Below the pieces are notes generated by a model that was not told the origin of the DNA, searched no databases, and saw only the letters and a list, made by a program, of their open reading frames with translations. DNA of 64,000 nucleotides from Flammeovirgaceae bacterium UBA7330. Its GTDB lineage: Bacteria > Bacteroidota > Bacteroidia > Cytophagales > Cyclobacteriaceae. The translations under genes were made by a program, and so were the position numbers. The stretch lies in the NCBI GenBank assembly GCA_002471275.1, contig DKPQ01000017.1, forward strand, positions 930,001 to 994,000. Reading direction: 5' to 3'. Every line of letters starts with the position of its first letter. The first letter of the stretch is position 1. Shown here piece after piece: positions 25,975 to 34,383 of the stretch.

Positions 25975-27003
25975 TTACTGTACCTTCACAATTTTACGAT
26001 AAGTCATATTTTCACCCTCTGAAATAATCATTAGATACAACCCTGATTTCCAAGCGGAGGTATCAATGTGTAATTTTTTCGGTAGAGAACCTTCAAAATA
26101 AAGGGTTCCTTTCAGGTCATAGATCACTACAGCCTTTTGTTTCTCTACAGTTGATTCGAGAATAATGAAATCATCAAAGGGGTTTGGGAAGGTGCGCAAA
26201 TTATAGGGCCCGTCTAAACTCAATGTTTCAGGTACATTTCCCAGCAAAAGATACCCGGTATTGATTGGTTTACCACTCAGTATGGTGCTGTTGTTATGAT
26301 CTGCTGTTCCTCCCAGGTCTGTGAGTATCATTATGTCGGTATCTATATTCAGGATAGATAGCTCATTGATATTCAGACTTTCAAGGTCTTCTGGAAGCAG
26401 CGGGAGTTGAATAGTAGCATTTTTGGGGTTTCCATTTACCTCCCAATGCCACGATTCACTGGATTCAGGGATGGGTGAAAGGTTGGATAGATCTAATGCT
26501 TCATGGAAAACTTCAAGCCCTACAATTTCATCTGAGGAATTCTCCAGGCCAAACAAGTAAGTGGGTGTATGCCTGCCAGCTTTACCTATCGGATAAAACT
26601 TATCTCCGGAACCGGTGTGAAACAAACGACCATTAACAAATGAATCATCAGGGTTTGAAATCGAAGCCAATGTGTCCATGACGAACTGTAGAGAACTTGT
26701 GGGTGTAATACTTCCGGATATAAAAAGTTTTTGGTGAACTGTCACACCTGACCCGGCGAGGACTGGCGATCCATAAGTCTTCAGAGAGTCTAAATACCAT
26801 TGGGAATGGACGTATATCGTGTCATTGCCCTCAAATGATATGGTTCCCATTGTAGTTTGAGTCATGCTACTATCAATGATAGCAGCATTTGTAGCAATGA
26901 TACCGTCACCAAACAGAATGCTTTCATCACCCAGGTGTGTTTGTCCATACGACAGTATCTGAATGAATACCAGGAGACAGAAAAATGCAAACGACCTACG
27001 CAT
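25975..27003 (-). CDS. T9SS-sorted secreted protein
   Basis: A 342-residue exported protein with signal peptide (FAFFCLLVFIQILSYGQ) and a C-terminal type A sorting domain (about residues 265-342: RTFPNPFDDFI, VVIYDLKGTLYF, SGLYLMIISEG, YRKIVKV). This tells us the cell has a type IX secretion system and that the protein is sent to the surface or medium. The middle part has no recognised enzyme motif. It starts three bases after the tail-fibre-domain gene, so both are probably one unit. Confidence 0.85.
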   Translation of the reverse strand: MRRSFAFFCLLVFIQILSYGQTHLGDESILFGDGIIATNAAIIDSSMTQTTMGTISFEGNDTIYVHSQWYLDSLKTYGSPVLAGSGVTVHQKLFISGSITPTSSLQFVMDTLASISNPDDSFVNGRLFHTGSGDKFYPIGKAGRHTPTYLFGLENSSDEIVGLEVFHEALDLSNLSPIPESSESWHWEVNGNPKNATIQLPLLPEDLESLNINELSILNIDTDIMILTDLGGTADHNNSTILSGKPINTGYLLLGNVPETLSLDGPYNLRTFPNPFDDFIILESTVEKQKAVVIYDLKGTLYFEGSLPKKLHIDTSAWKSGLYLMIISEGENMTYRKIVKVQ

Positions 27004-27006
27004 TGC

Positions 27007-29310
27007 TTATTTAGTTAGATAAGCTTCGAGTTTGGATAACCGATCTTCCAGGGAGGCGATTTTTTCAGCCTGGGAATCTATAACTTCCTGCTGCTCTTGT
27101 ATGGCCTTGATAGCTAGCACACCAAAACCATCGTAATTTAGCGTATGAAGATCATCGTAGCCATTACTGTTTGAAATGCTGACTAACTCAGGGAATAGCT
27201 GATGCACATCCTGAGCAATGAAACCCATGGAATGTTGACCTGAATTGATAAATTGATACCTGGAAGGTTTTAGTTGAAGGACTTTATTCAATACGTTATC
27301 ATAAACGCTAATATTTGTTTTTAGTCGTCGATCCGAAATGGCGAAATAAGCACCGTCTGTCGAGAAAAAACCTACTTTACCTGGTGTCATGGTTGATGAT
27401 TGGTAAAGGTCTAAAGCCCCAGCGATACCCTTTCGAAATGACCAATCAGCAAAATAGAGGTTTCCACCAACCCTTAACTCACCCTCCATGGTGTTCAGAC
27501 TATCATTTGATATTACTATGCCACGGTTAATACTGGTCAGTTCACCATCACTAAGGAATTCGATAAGCAATCCAGTTGCTCCGTCAAGATCAGCATCGTT
27601 TCTTATTTGACTATGAAAACCAATGGAAGTCTGATTAAAGTCATGCTCAATATGAGAACGAAACCCGGTTTTATCTGAATTCCCACTGCCAATTTGGCTG
27701 AATGCACCCGTTCGGTCACCTGTTCCGGACCCATTAATTATGATTTCTGAGCCTATCGACGGCTGGGTAGCTTCACTGTTCATTACAATCTCATTGCCTC
27801 GCATGTTCCCTGAGCCTGAACTTGTCAAATGATACTTGGCACCCACCAGATTGCCATCTATGGTGCTGGTCGCTTCATATAAAGCACCAAAGGCTGTTCC
27901 TGATCCCACATTGTCAACCCTTGATTGAACGACTACTGTGGAATCATCAGCCTGCTGTGTGATATGCGAATAGGAGCTTACCTTTTTTCCTGTATTGCCA
28001 TACATTCGTTGCCAACTCCCATATTGGCTACCCACACCCGACGTGGTTATCATGGAATGCTGCCCATAGACATCACCATTTCCCGCACCTGATATGGTGG
28101 AATATAATCCATACGTTTCTCCCGCACTGGCATTATTGACAATATCGCTCTTCATACCATAGCTCTGAAGAATATCATTGTCCTGCACGATTTCAGACTC
28201 AAACCCAACCATTTCTCCACCATCCAGGATTTTAGAATGAAATCCTTTAGAGCTTGTATTGGTGGTATTAGAGATTTCCGAATACATGCCGATTCCTTCT
28301 GCAGCTGTATTTTCAATCAATGAGCGGATACCCATACCATTGCCAGACCCTCCATTTACATAGGAATATAATCCTGTGTTATTTCCTTCACCATTCCCGA
28401 CACCTGCTAATATGCCATATTTATCACCTGTGCCTGAAACATAATTGGTCATATAGGTGCCAACAGTTATGGCATCAGAAGTTCCGGAAACCTGTATATT
28501 TTGGCCGTAAGTAGTTTGATTGGCATCTTGTTTAACAATAATTCCTTGTCCCACCTTGCTTCCCGATCCATTTTCAATACTGATATATTCACCAATTTTG
28601 GAATTAACACCGGGTCCTTCCACTCTTACCTGACTCCCATAGAGTGTTGAAGATGTATTGGGTGATGAATTTTCAATGACCAGCCCTTTTGTTGTCAATG
28701 TATCAAGACTGTCCAGGACCACATGCAGCTTTGCCGTAGGCTCATTAAGGCCAATCCCAACATTGTCTTTATTGAAATAGATGCTGGTACTATCCAGCGT
28801 CCATTGCGTGATGGTCGATGAGGAAGACAAAGCATCTAAGGCTTCCTGCACATTGGTCGAGCCCAAACCAGATATTGTATTATCAAAGTCGACTTGCTCA
28901 GCAGTTTGCTCATCAAGATCAATGGCTGGAGACCAGGCCAGACCGTCCCATTTCAGTGTATATCCCAAAAGGGCTCCTGAAGCCTCCACATCACTCAAGG
29001 CATCGATAGAGGTAGTGTCCAGGTTGACAGAAGAGCCCAGGGGATACCATGCTGTACCATTCCAGAAAAAGATCTTCTGATTGCTTTCTTCATAGACAAC
29101 CATCCCTATATCTTCTGTGCCTGGTGCGATGTTATTCTTATCAATGACCACTGGCAATACAAAGCCCTGATCACCATCTGGCGCAACAAGTGTCAAAACG
29201 GACTTGGGATTGAGCGTTTCACTACCTATAGTGACCGTTTTTTGAGCCTGAGATTCAATGAACAGGCAAATTATTAATAGTGTGAAGAAATACTTTGTTA
29301 ATCGTTTCAT
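27007..29310 (-). CDS. Surface protein with C-terminal S74 tail-fibre chaperone domain
   Basis: A 767-residue exported protein (signal peptide FFTLLIICLFIESQAQ). The N-terminal 110 residues are a conserved Bacteroidota module (GFVLPVVID). Residues about 195-620 are glycine- and asparagine-rich with loosely periodic segments such as GLYSYVNGGSGNGMG, likely a beta-helix or triple-stranded fibre. The last 109 residues are a peptidase S74 intramolecular chaperone, with the self-cleavage Ser at 659 (SDRRLKTNIS) and a final coiled coil (about 735-765). Such domains trimerise fibres and then cut themselves off. No phage genes are nearby, so this is a cellular adhesin-like protein. Confidence 0.85.
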   Translation of the reverse strand: MKRLTKYFFTLLIICLFIESQAQKTVTIGSETLNPKSVLTLVAPDGDQGFVLPVVIDKNNIAPGTEDIGMVVYEESNQKIFFWNGTAWYPLGSSVNLDTTSIDALSDVEASGALLGYTLKWDGLAWSPAIDLDEQTAEQVDFDNTISGLGSTNVQEALDALSSSSTITQWTLDSTSIYFNKDNVGIGLNEPTAKLHVVLDSLDTLTTKGLVIENSSPNTSSTLYGSQVRVEGPGVNSKIGEYISIENGSGSKVGQGIIVKQDANQTTYGQNIQVSGTSDAITVGTYMTNYVSGTGDKYGILAGVGNGEGNNTGLYSYVNGGSGNGMGIRSLIENTAAEGIGMYSEISNTTNTSSKGFHSKILDGGEMVGFESEIVQDNDILQSYGMKSDIVNNASAGETYGLYSTISGAGNGDVYGQHSMITTSGVGSQYGSWQRMYGNTGKKVSSYSHITQQADDSTVVVQSRVDNVGSGTAFGALYEATSTIDGNLVGAKYHLTSSGSGNMRGNEIVMNSEATQPSIGSEIIINGSGTGDRTGAFSQIGSGNSDKTGFRSHIEHDFNQTSIGFHSQIRNDADLDGATGLLIEFLSDGELTSINRGIVISNDSLNTMEGELRVGGNLYFADWSFRKGIAGALDLYQSSTMTPGKVGFFSTDGAYFAISDRRLKTNISVYDNVLNKVLQLKPSRYQFINSGQHSMGFIAQDVHQLFPELVSISNSNGYDDLHTLNYDGFGVLAIKAIQEQQEVIDSQAEKIASLEDRLSKLEAYLTK

Positions 29311-29582
29311 GAGCAGGTAATTTATGCGAGATCACATTTTCCATTTGGGCGTGCTAAAGCAGGCAAAACCAGCAGGATCGAAATATTTTTGAGCCCCAAA
29401 CAAGAATGTGTATGTATTGTGACTGTAATTGGGTTCTACAAAAAGAAACACATTCGCAAGCGGTGAAGCTTAATCCAATTTATAAAATCAAAGGGAAAAA
29501 TCTAAAGAAAAGGACCGGTATTTTATAAATGATGGTTTAAGCTGTTTGACAGGTAGGAGATATCGCGTAATAATTGGAATGG
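29311..29582. other. Intergenic spacer, no feature seen
   Basis: The spacer lies between the start of the tail-fibre-domain gene and the end of the amidohydrolase gene. It should contain the promoter of the former and a terminator for the latter, but I see no clear consensus or hairpin and no open frame. Confidence 0.6.
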
Positions 29583-30560
29583 TTAGATCCTAAACAACCG
29601 TTTCGCATTCTCATACAAAATCTTCCTTTCGATTGATTTACTGGCACTCAGTCTTTTCACAGTTTGAATAGTTTTATAACCCTGGCAGGCTGAGTGATCC
29701 AGGCCATCCTTATCCGCACAATCACTTCCATAAAGAATTTTGTCCTGATGACGCTGCAGAAAATCCACGGCCTGTTCTTCATCGCGGGTCATGGAATTGA
29801 GGCCGGATCCGGCTGAGAGGTCGGCATACATGTTGGGATAGTCACTGAGTAAACGATCGGTAATACCGCCTGGAGTCACCTCGCTTTTAGGATACATCAC
29901 GGTCTGATCAGTGTGGTTTCTATCAATGTTGGCCCACCAGGTCTGGGCATGACCAATGAACGTAACCTTTGGATATTTCTCCAGCATCTTATGAAAACGA
30001 TCCAGCCCAAGGTTGAAGCGGCCATGCTGCCAATGCATCAAGACTGGTACATCATATTCCTGAGCCAGTTGATAGATCTTTTGCATCTCGGGGCTATCAC
30101 AAGCTATATTAAATTTCTGCTCGCCAATGACCACTCCACCCTTCTTCAGGTATTTTTCGATGGTTTTGAGCGTATCAGGCAGGTCGGGGACCTCATTGGC
30201 ACCAAAGGAATATTCATCCGGATACCGTTTAGCGATACGATAAGCGGCTTCATTGGGCTCTACCTCTGCTTCAAGGCCATTGGATTCACCAAAGTTGGTT
30301 GATGCACGGTCTTGCAACGCTCTTCCGGACGGCAATAGGATGGTATGGGTGATACCCATGGCTCGTTGGTGGGTAAGCAATTGCTCAGTAGTGCGACCCA
30401 CATAGTTAGTGTGTTGATGGATGTCGATGATGGGTTCATCAATGGATCGAAGAAGCGTCCCGGCTGACAAGGGTAGTGCCATACCCGTAACAAAGGCTCC
30501 ACTAAGACCTAAGAAAGATCTTCTGGAAAATTCATTCTGATTGGCTTCACTAGAGTTCAT
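29583..30560 (-). CDS. Tat-exported amidohydrolase-2 family hydrolase
   Basis: A 325-residue TIM-barrel metal hydrolase. The N-terminus has a twin-arginine signal (FSRRSFLGLSGAF). IIDIHQHTNYVG carries the first His pair, FIGHAQTWW another His, and LYGSDCADKDG the catalytic Asp. The family includes decarboxylases and lactonases. It diverges from a sugar-dehydrogenase-like lipoprotein gene, which suggests a role in extracytoplasmic sugar or lactone turnover, though the substrate is not determined. Confidence 0.85.
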   Translation of the reverse strand: MNSSEANQNEFSRRSFLGLSGAFVTGMALPLSAGTLLRSIDEPIIDIHQHTNYVGRTTEQLLTHQRAMGITHTILLPSGRALQDRASTNFGESNGLEAEVEPNEAAYRIAKRYPDEYSFGANEVPDLPDTLKTIEKYLKKGGVVIGEQKFNIACDSPEMQKIYQLAQEYDVPVLMHWQHGRFNLGLDRFHKMLEKYPKVTFIGHAQTWWANIDRNHTDQTVMYPKSEVTPGGITDRLLSDYPNMYADLSAGSGLNSMTRDEEQAVDFLQRHQDKILYGSDCADKDGLDHSACQGYKTIQTVKRLSASKSIERKILYENAKRLFRI

Positions 30561-30738
30561 TTCTATAATGGGTTTGGGTTGCTAGTATACAAAAAATTTA
30601 GGTTGGAAGTATTGCTGTTCATTGTGACAATCGGAGAAATGATTATGAGTGCCACTATTCCACCGTGTACTTGAGCCTTTGCGTGAAAACCTTGAATTCA
30701 CTATTTTGGCCATCCATTACGTCCAGTTCCTTTCTTCT

Positions 30739-32841
30739 ATGAATATATTATCAAAGCATTTATTGTGGGCGTTGCTGTTAATAGCCTATAGCTGCACCCC
30801 CAAATATCCTGGTCCGCTCAGTCCCGATGAAGCAATTGAATCCTTTCAGTTACATCCTGACTTTGAGATTCAGATCTTCGCTGCAGAGCCATTTGTCAAT
30901 GACCCGGTCTGTATGGAGTTTGATGAGGATGGCAACATATATGTGGTGGAAATGTATGACTATCCTTATCGGCCGGAGAAAGGGCAGGAAAGGGGGCGGA
31001 TTGTACGTCTAATCGATGAGAATGGTGATGGCCGTGTTGATGCATCTTCTGTCTTTGCTGACAAGCTTATGGAAGCCACCAGTATCTTACCCTGGAATGG
31101 TGGTCTGTTGGTCACGGCAGCTCCAAACATATTATACCTGAAAGACACCGACGGAGATGGAAAGGCAGATGTAAGGAAAGAACTATTCAACGGTTTTTTT
31201 GCCTCCAACTCCGAGGCGCAGATCACCAGCCTGCGATTTGGTGTAGATAACTGGATTTATGCCTCAAATAATGGACGGTCTGGCGAAGTCACTTCTTCAA
31301 TGGATTCTGAAGCACCACCGCTTGAAATGAGCGGGGCGGACTTTCGTTTCAGAATGGATACGGAGGAATTTGAACGAGTAACAGGTTCCGGGCAATTTGG
31401 TCAGGATCTGGATGAATATGGAAACCGGTTTTACACACAAAATACCCTGCATATCCAACAAAACATTATGCCCTGGAAGTATTGGCATCGACATGATTAT
31501 CTACCATCTTTCAGGACTTCCGAAAATATTTCCGATCATGAACTGGAGATGTTTCAGATGACACCACCACCATACTGGAGGGCCGAGCGTACCAAAAGAA
31601 GAAATGAAGACTTTCAGTCGCGCAACCTTGATCGTGTGGAATATGCAGAGGACAAGTTTACCGGGGCTTCCGGTGGGACCATCTATACAGGTAATGGCTT
31701 TGGGGATGAATATGTGGGTAATGTTTTTACCGGTGATGTGGCTGGTAACCTCATCCACCGGGATGTACTCATAACAAGTTCCTCCAGTCCTGCTTTGATT
31801 GCCAAAAGAGCAGAAGGGGAGCAGGACCGAGAGTTCATGGCTTCAAAGGACCCCTGGTTTCGTCCTACCAATTTTGCGCAGGGACCTGACGGCATGTTGT
31901 ATGTCCTGGACTATTACCGGCAACACATTGAGACGCCCTTGTCCATCCCGGAAGACCTCAAAGAAGAGATGGATTTCATGTATGGGAGTGAGCATGGACG
32001 CATCTATCGGATTCAGCCCAAACAGATAGAAAACACCTGGACTAAAATTTCATTATCACAGGCTGGTAGCGTGGAGTTGGTAGAATTGCTGGAACATCCG
32101 AATGGGTGGCACCGGAGTACCGCCCAGCGGCTGATCCTCGAAAGACAGGATAATAGCATTATTCCGGAGCTTCGTGCTTTATTTCAGGAAAGCAAAAATC
32201 CGAAAGCCAGAATTCGTGCTTTCTATGCGTTGGAAGGATTGAAAGCTTTGAACGAGGACGATATTAAACTAGCATTGAAAGATTCAGAGCCTGGGATCAG
32301 GAAAGCCGGACTGATCCAGGCAGAAAAAGAAGACAAGGGAAAAGAGTTGATACATCCATTAGCCGAAGATCCTGATGCTGGTGTTGCATTTCAGGCTGCA
32401 CTTAGTCTTGGTAATTATCAGGGAAGGGAAGTACAGGATGCTCTGGCTGATATACTCCTTCGCTTTAGTGACAACAGCTGGTATATATGGGCGGTATTGA
32501 GTGCTGAAACCGGTTCCTCCCAAGCCTTTTTTGAGTTATTGATTGATAAAGGTTACCTTGAGAAACAGGGGGATGGCCCACTAGAGTTTGCAAAAACTTA
32601 CGCTTTTGTAGCAGGTGCAAAAAACGATGCCGAGCAGGTTAAAGGTTTATTGAAAGCAATACAACAGGAACCGTTTGCCAATGTAACTGAAGTGACAGAG
32701 CCAATACTGAAAAGTCTTATCAAGGGATTGATTCGCAATGATGAGGAAACGGAGATGGCAAAGAAGATACTGAGCATTTCCGAAGATGAACGTATCAGTT
32801 CGATGCAGAAAATTCAGGCTTTACTGGCTCTTTATCAATAA
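30739..32841 (+). CDS. Sorbosone-dehydrogenase-like beta-propeller lipoprotein with HEAT repeats
   Basis: About 700 residues from the ATG at 30739, preferred because it gives a lipoprotein signal (LLWALLLIAYSC). The first 430 residues form the beta-propeller of PVC-type membrane-bound dehydrogenases (FHPDFEIQIFAAEPFVNDPVCMEFDEDGNIYVVEMYDYP-type start, DENGDGRVD and DTDGDGKAD calcium loops). The rest is HEAT-like helices. The CxxCH cytochrome c domain often found at the C-terminus of this family is absent. It probably oxidises a sugar in the periplasm and passes electrons to another protein, for which the following HiPIP gene is the natural candidate. Confidence 0.8.
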   Translation: MNILSKHLLWALLLIAYSCTPKYPGPLSPDEAIESFQLHPDFEIQIFAAEPFVNDPVCMEFDEDGNIYVVEMYDYPYRPEKGQERGRIVRLIDENGDGRVDASSVFADKLMEATSILPWNGGLLVTAAPNILYLKDTDGDGKADVRKELFNGFFASNSEAQITSLRFGVDNWIYASNNGRSGEVTSSMDSEAPPLEMSGADFRFRMDTEEFERVTGSGQFGQDLDEYGNRFYTQNTLHIQQNIMPWKYWHRHDYLPSFRTSENISDHELEMFQMTPPPYWRAERTKRRNEDFQSRNLDRVEYAEDKFTGASGGTIYTGNGFGDEYVGNVFTGDVAGNLIHRDVLITSSSSPALIAKRAEGEQDREFMASKDPWFRPTNFAQGPDGMLYVLDYYRQHIETPLSIPEDLKEEMDFMYGSEHGRIYRIQPKQIENTWTKISLSQAGSVELVELLEHPNGWHRSTAQRLILERQDNSIIPELRALFQESKNPKARIRAFYALEGLKALNEDDIKLALKDSEPGIRKAGLIQAEKEDKGKELIHPLAEDPDAGVAFQAALSLGNYQGREVQDALADILLRFSDNSWYIWAVLSAETGSSQAFFELLIDKGYLEKQGDGPLEFAKTYAFVAGAKNDAEQVKGLLKAIQQEPFANVTEVTEPILKSLIKGLIRNDEETEMAKKILSISEDERISSMQKIQALLALYQ

Positions 32842-32895
32842 TGCCAATTGATTTTTATTTCCTTTGGTCCCTCAAAATTCAATAGAAAATAGTTC

Positions 32896-33240
32896 ATGAC
32901 ATCAAACTTCAATCGGCGACAATTTTTCCGTCAAAGTCTTTATTCATCCGTTTCTTTTGTGAGTGCTGCCTGGTGGATTACCGGCTGTTCTCCGTCGGAG
33001 AAGAAGAAGGAATACCAGCTGAAATCCTGCCAGGATCTTTCCGAGGTAAGTGAGGTTGAGCTGGCAAAGCGAAAACAATTTGCCTATGAAACACGGGCAA
33101 GTGACCCATTAAAAAAGTGCATGGACTGTAAACTATTCCTACCACCCAGACTTGATGAATCCTGTGGTGGATGTAGCCTTTTCAAAGGACCGGTAGAAGC
33201 GGAAGGATCCTGTACTTACTGGGCTCCATTAGAGGCATAA
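32896..33240 (+). CDS. High-potential iron-sulfur protein (HiPIP)-like
   Basis: A 114-residue exported protein with a twin-arginine signal (FNRRQFFRQS) and a Cys at 31 that could also be a lipidation site. The cluster ligands would be Cys75, Cys78, Cys93 and Cys106 (KCMDCKLF, GCSLFKG, GSCTYWAP), the HiPIP pattern, with an extra Cys90. HiPIPs carry one electron between periplasmic enzymes at high potential. It begins 54 bases after the haem-less dehydrogenase-like gene, so they probably work as a pair. Confidence 0.85.
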   Translation: MTSNFNRRQFFRQSLYSSVSFVSAAWWITGCSPSEKKKEYQLKSCQDLSEVSEVELAKRKQFAYETRASDPLKKCMDCKLFLPPRLDESCGGCSLFKGPVEAEGSCTYWAPLEA

Positions 33241-33263
33241 AGGAGATGTGAATGCCTTTTAAT

Positions 33264-33292
33264 TTGAAAGGTGGCCAACTTTACTATATTTG
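33264..33292 (+). promoter_or_regulatory. Bacteroidota-type promoter (TTG / TAnnTTTG)
   Basis: TTG at 33264 and TATATTTG at 33285-33292 match the Bacteroidota sigma-A consensus with 18 bases between them. The ATG at 33297 lies only four bases past the -7 element, so the transcript would start at or near the start codon. Confidence 0.6.
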
Positions 33293-33296
33293 TAAT

Positions 33297-33650
33297 ATGC
33301 GTTTTTGGGTTCTCCGTGCACTTTTTCTATTGATTTCTGCAAATGTGGCTTATGGCACACACGGAGATATCTATGCAGATAAAGTACAGGAGCTGATCAA
33401 CCCGCTGGAAGCGCATATATCTTACAGCCCGGATATCAATACAGATCTCTTTGTCGCCCACAAAAACAAGGGATCCGAAAGGTCAGACAGGGTTCTCAAA
33501 CTATTTAAGAAGTTATCCCAAAAGGAAACAGTCTACTCAATGATTAAGTTGAGCAAGACTGAAGGGACAATCGAGTATGTTGATCAGTCTGTATTCATAC
33601 ACCAGCAGGTTGTCAGGAGATTGATTTACCCACATCATTGCTTTTCATAG
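33297..33650 (+). CDS. Small secreted protein, unknown
   Basis: About 117 residues from the ATG at 33297. An upstream in-frame ATG at 33252 would place the promoter inside the gene and delay the signal peptide. The signal peptide is MRFWVLRALFLLISANVAYG; the mature part has no cysteine pair or known motif and ends in a short hydrophobic tail. A promoter of the Bacteroidota type overlaps its leader, so it probably has its own transcript. Confidence 0.6.
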   Translation: MRFWVLRALFLLISANVAYGTHGDIYADKVQELINPLEAHISYSPDINTDLFVAHKNKGSERSDRVLKLFKKLSQKETVYSMIKLSKTEGTIEYVDQSVFIHQQVVRRLIYPHHCFS

Positions 33651-33780
33651 CGTTTCAGTCATAAGCAGAGACATGATCTGCTGAATCTTCTCATATCATA
33701 GTAATATCGGGTCTCACCAGACCTGTACACTTTTCAATCAATTTACCGGATTTTTCTAATTACTTGAATTAGCAATACTT

Positions 33781-34326
33781 ATGACTGATCCAAAGCTACA
33801 AATGTATCTTATGTCCTGCATGGTGGTGACCATGGCCATTCTCCTTTTTTGGGGGCAGTTCCGAAAAAAACTGAAAATAACTACCTATGAATCACCCGAT
33901 CAACAGGTGAATTATAGACGTATCAAGCGTGTAAGTCTGGTTTTCTGGCTGATATTTTCACTCTTTGGATTTATGGTCATCATATACGCCAGCTTGCCTG
34001 AATTGTATTTTATGTTTCTGCCTCTTGACGTTTTTCATCATCCATTTATCAATTCCATAGGGCTTTTGATTGTAAACATGGCCATTGCCTGGATCGTGGT
34101 AGCCCAGCTTCATATCGACAAAGAATTGTTTAAATACCACCGAGATATGGAGAGCCTGAAAGCCATGGAACTGGTTTCCTACTCTGAGAGCATGTTACTT
34201 TCGGGTATGTTGATCTTTTTCCTTGGAATCTTCATCACCATTACCAATATCGTTGGTATGGTCCTGACCCTGCTGGGTATGGTGTTTTTCTTCAAGCGGA
34301 GACTCCATAAAGACCTGGCAAAATGA
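33781..34326 (+). CDS. Four-helix membrane protein, unknown
   Basis: A 181-residue protein with four to five hydrophobic helices (about 8-24, 55-73, 88-112, 135-165) and no recognised motif. It lies 57 bases before the DUF1538 gene on the same strand and might be co-expressed with it. I do not know the family. Confidence 0.6.
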   Translation: MTDPKLQMYLMSCMVVTMAILLFWGQFRKKLKITTYESPDQQVNYRRIKRVSLVFWLIFSLFGFMVIIYASLPELYFMFLPLDVFHHPFINSIGLLIVNMAIAWIVVAQLHIDKELFKYHRDMESLKAMELVSYSESMLLSGMLIFFLGIFITITNIVGMVLTLLGMVFFFKRRLHKDLAK

Positions 34327-34383
34327 TATACCCCACAACCACCTTTAGCAAATTTCATTTTCACGACCTAACACTACGATACC

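Noticed and set aside
27007..29310. Prophage remnant, because of the tail-fibre chaperone domain
   Set aside because: The protein has a signal peptide and a Bacteroidota N-terminal module, no other phage gene is present, and a T9SS cargo is its neighbour.
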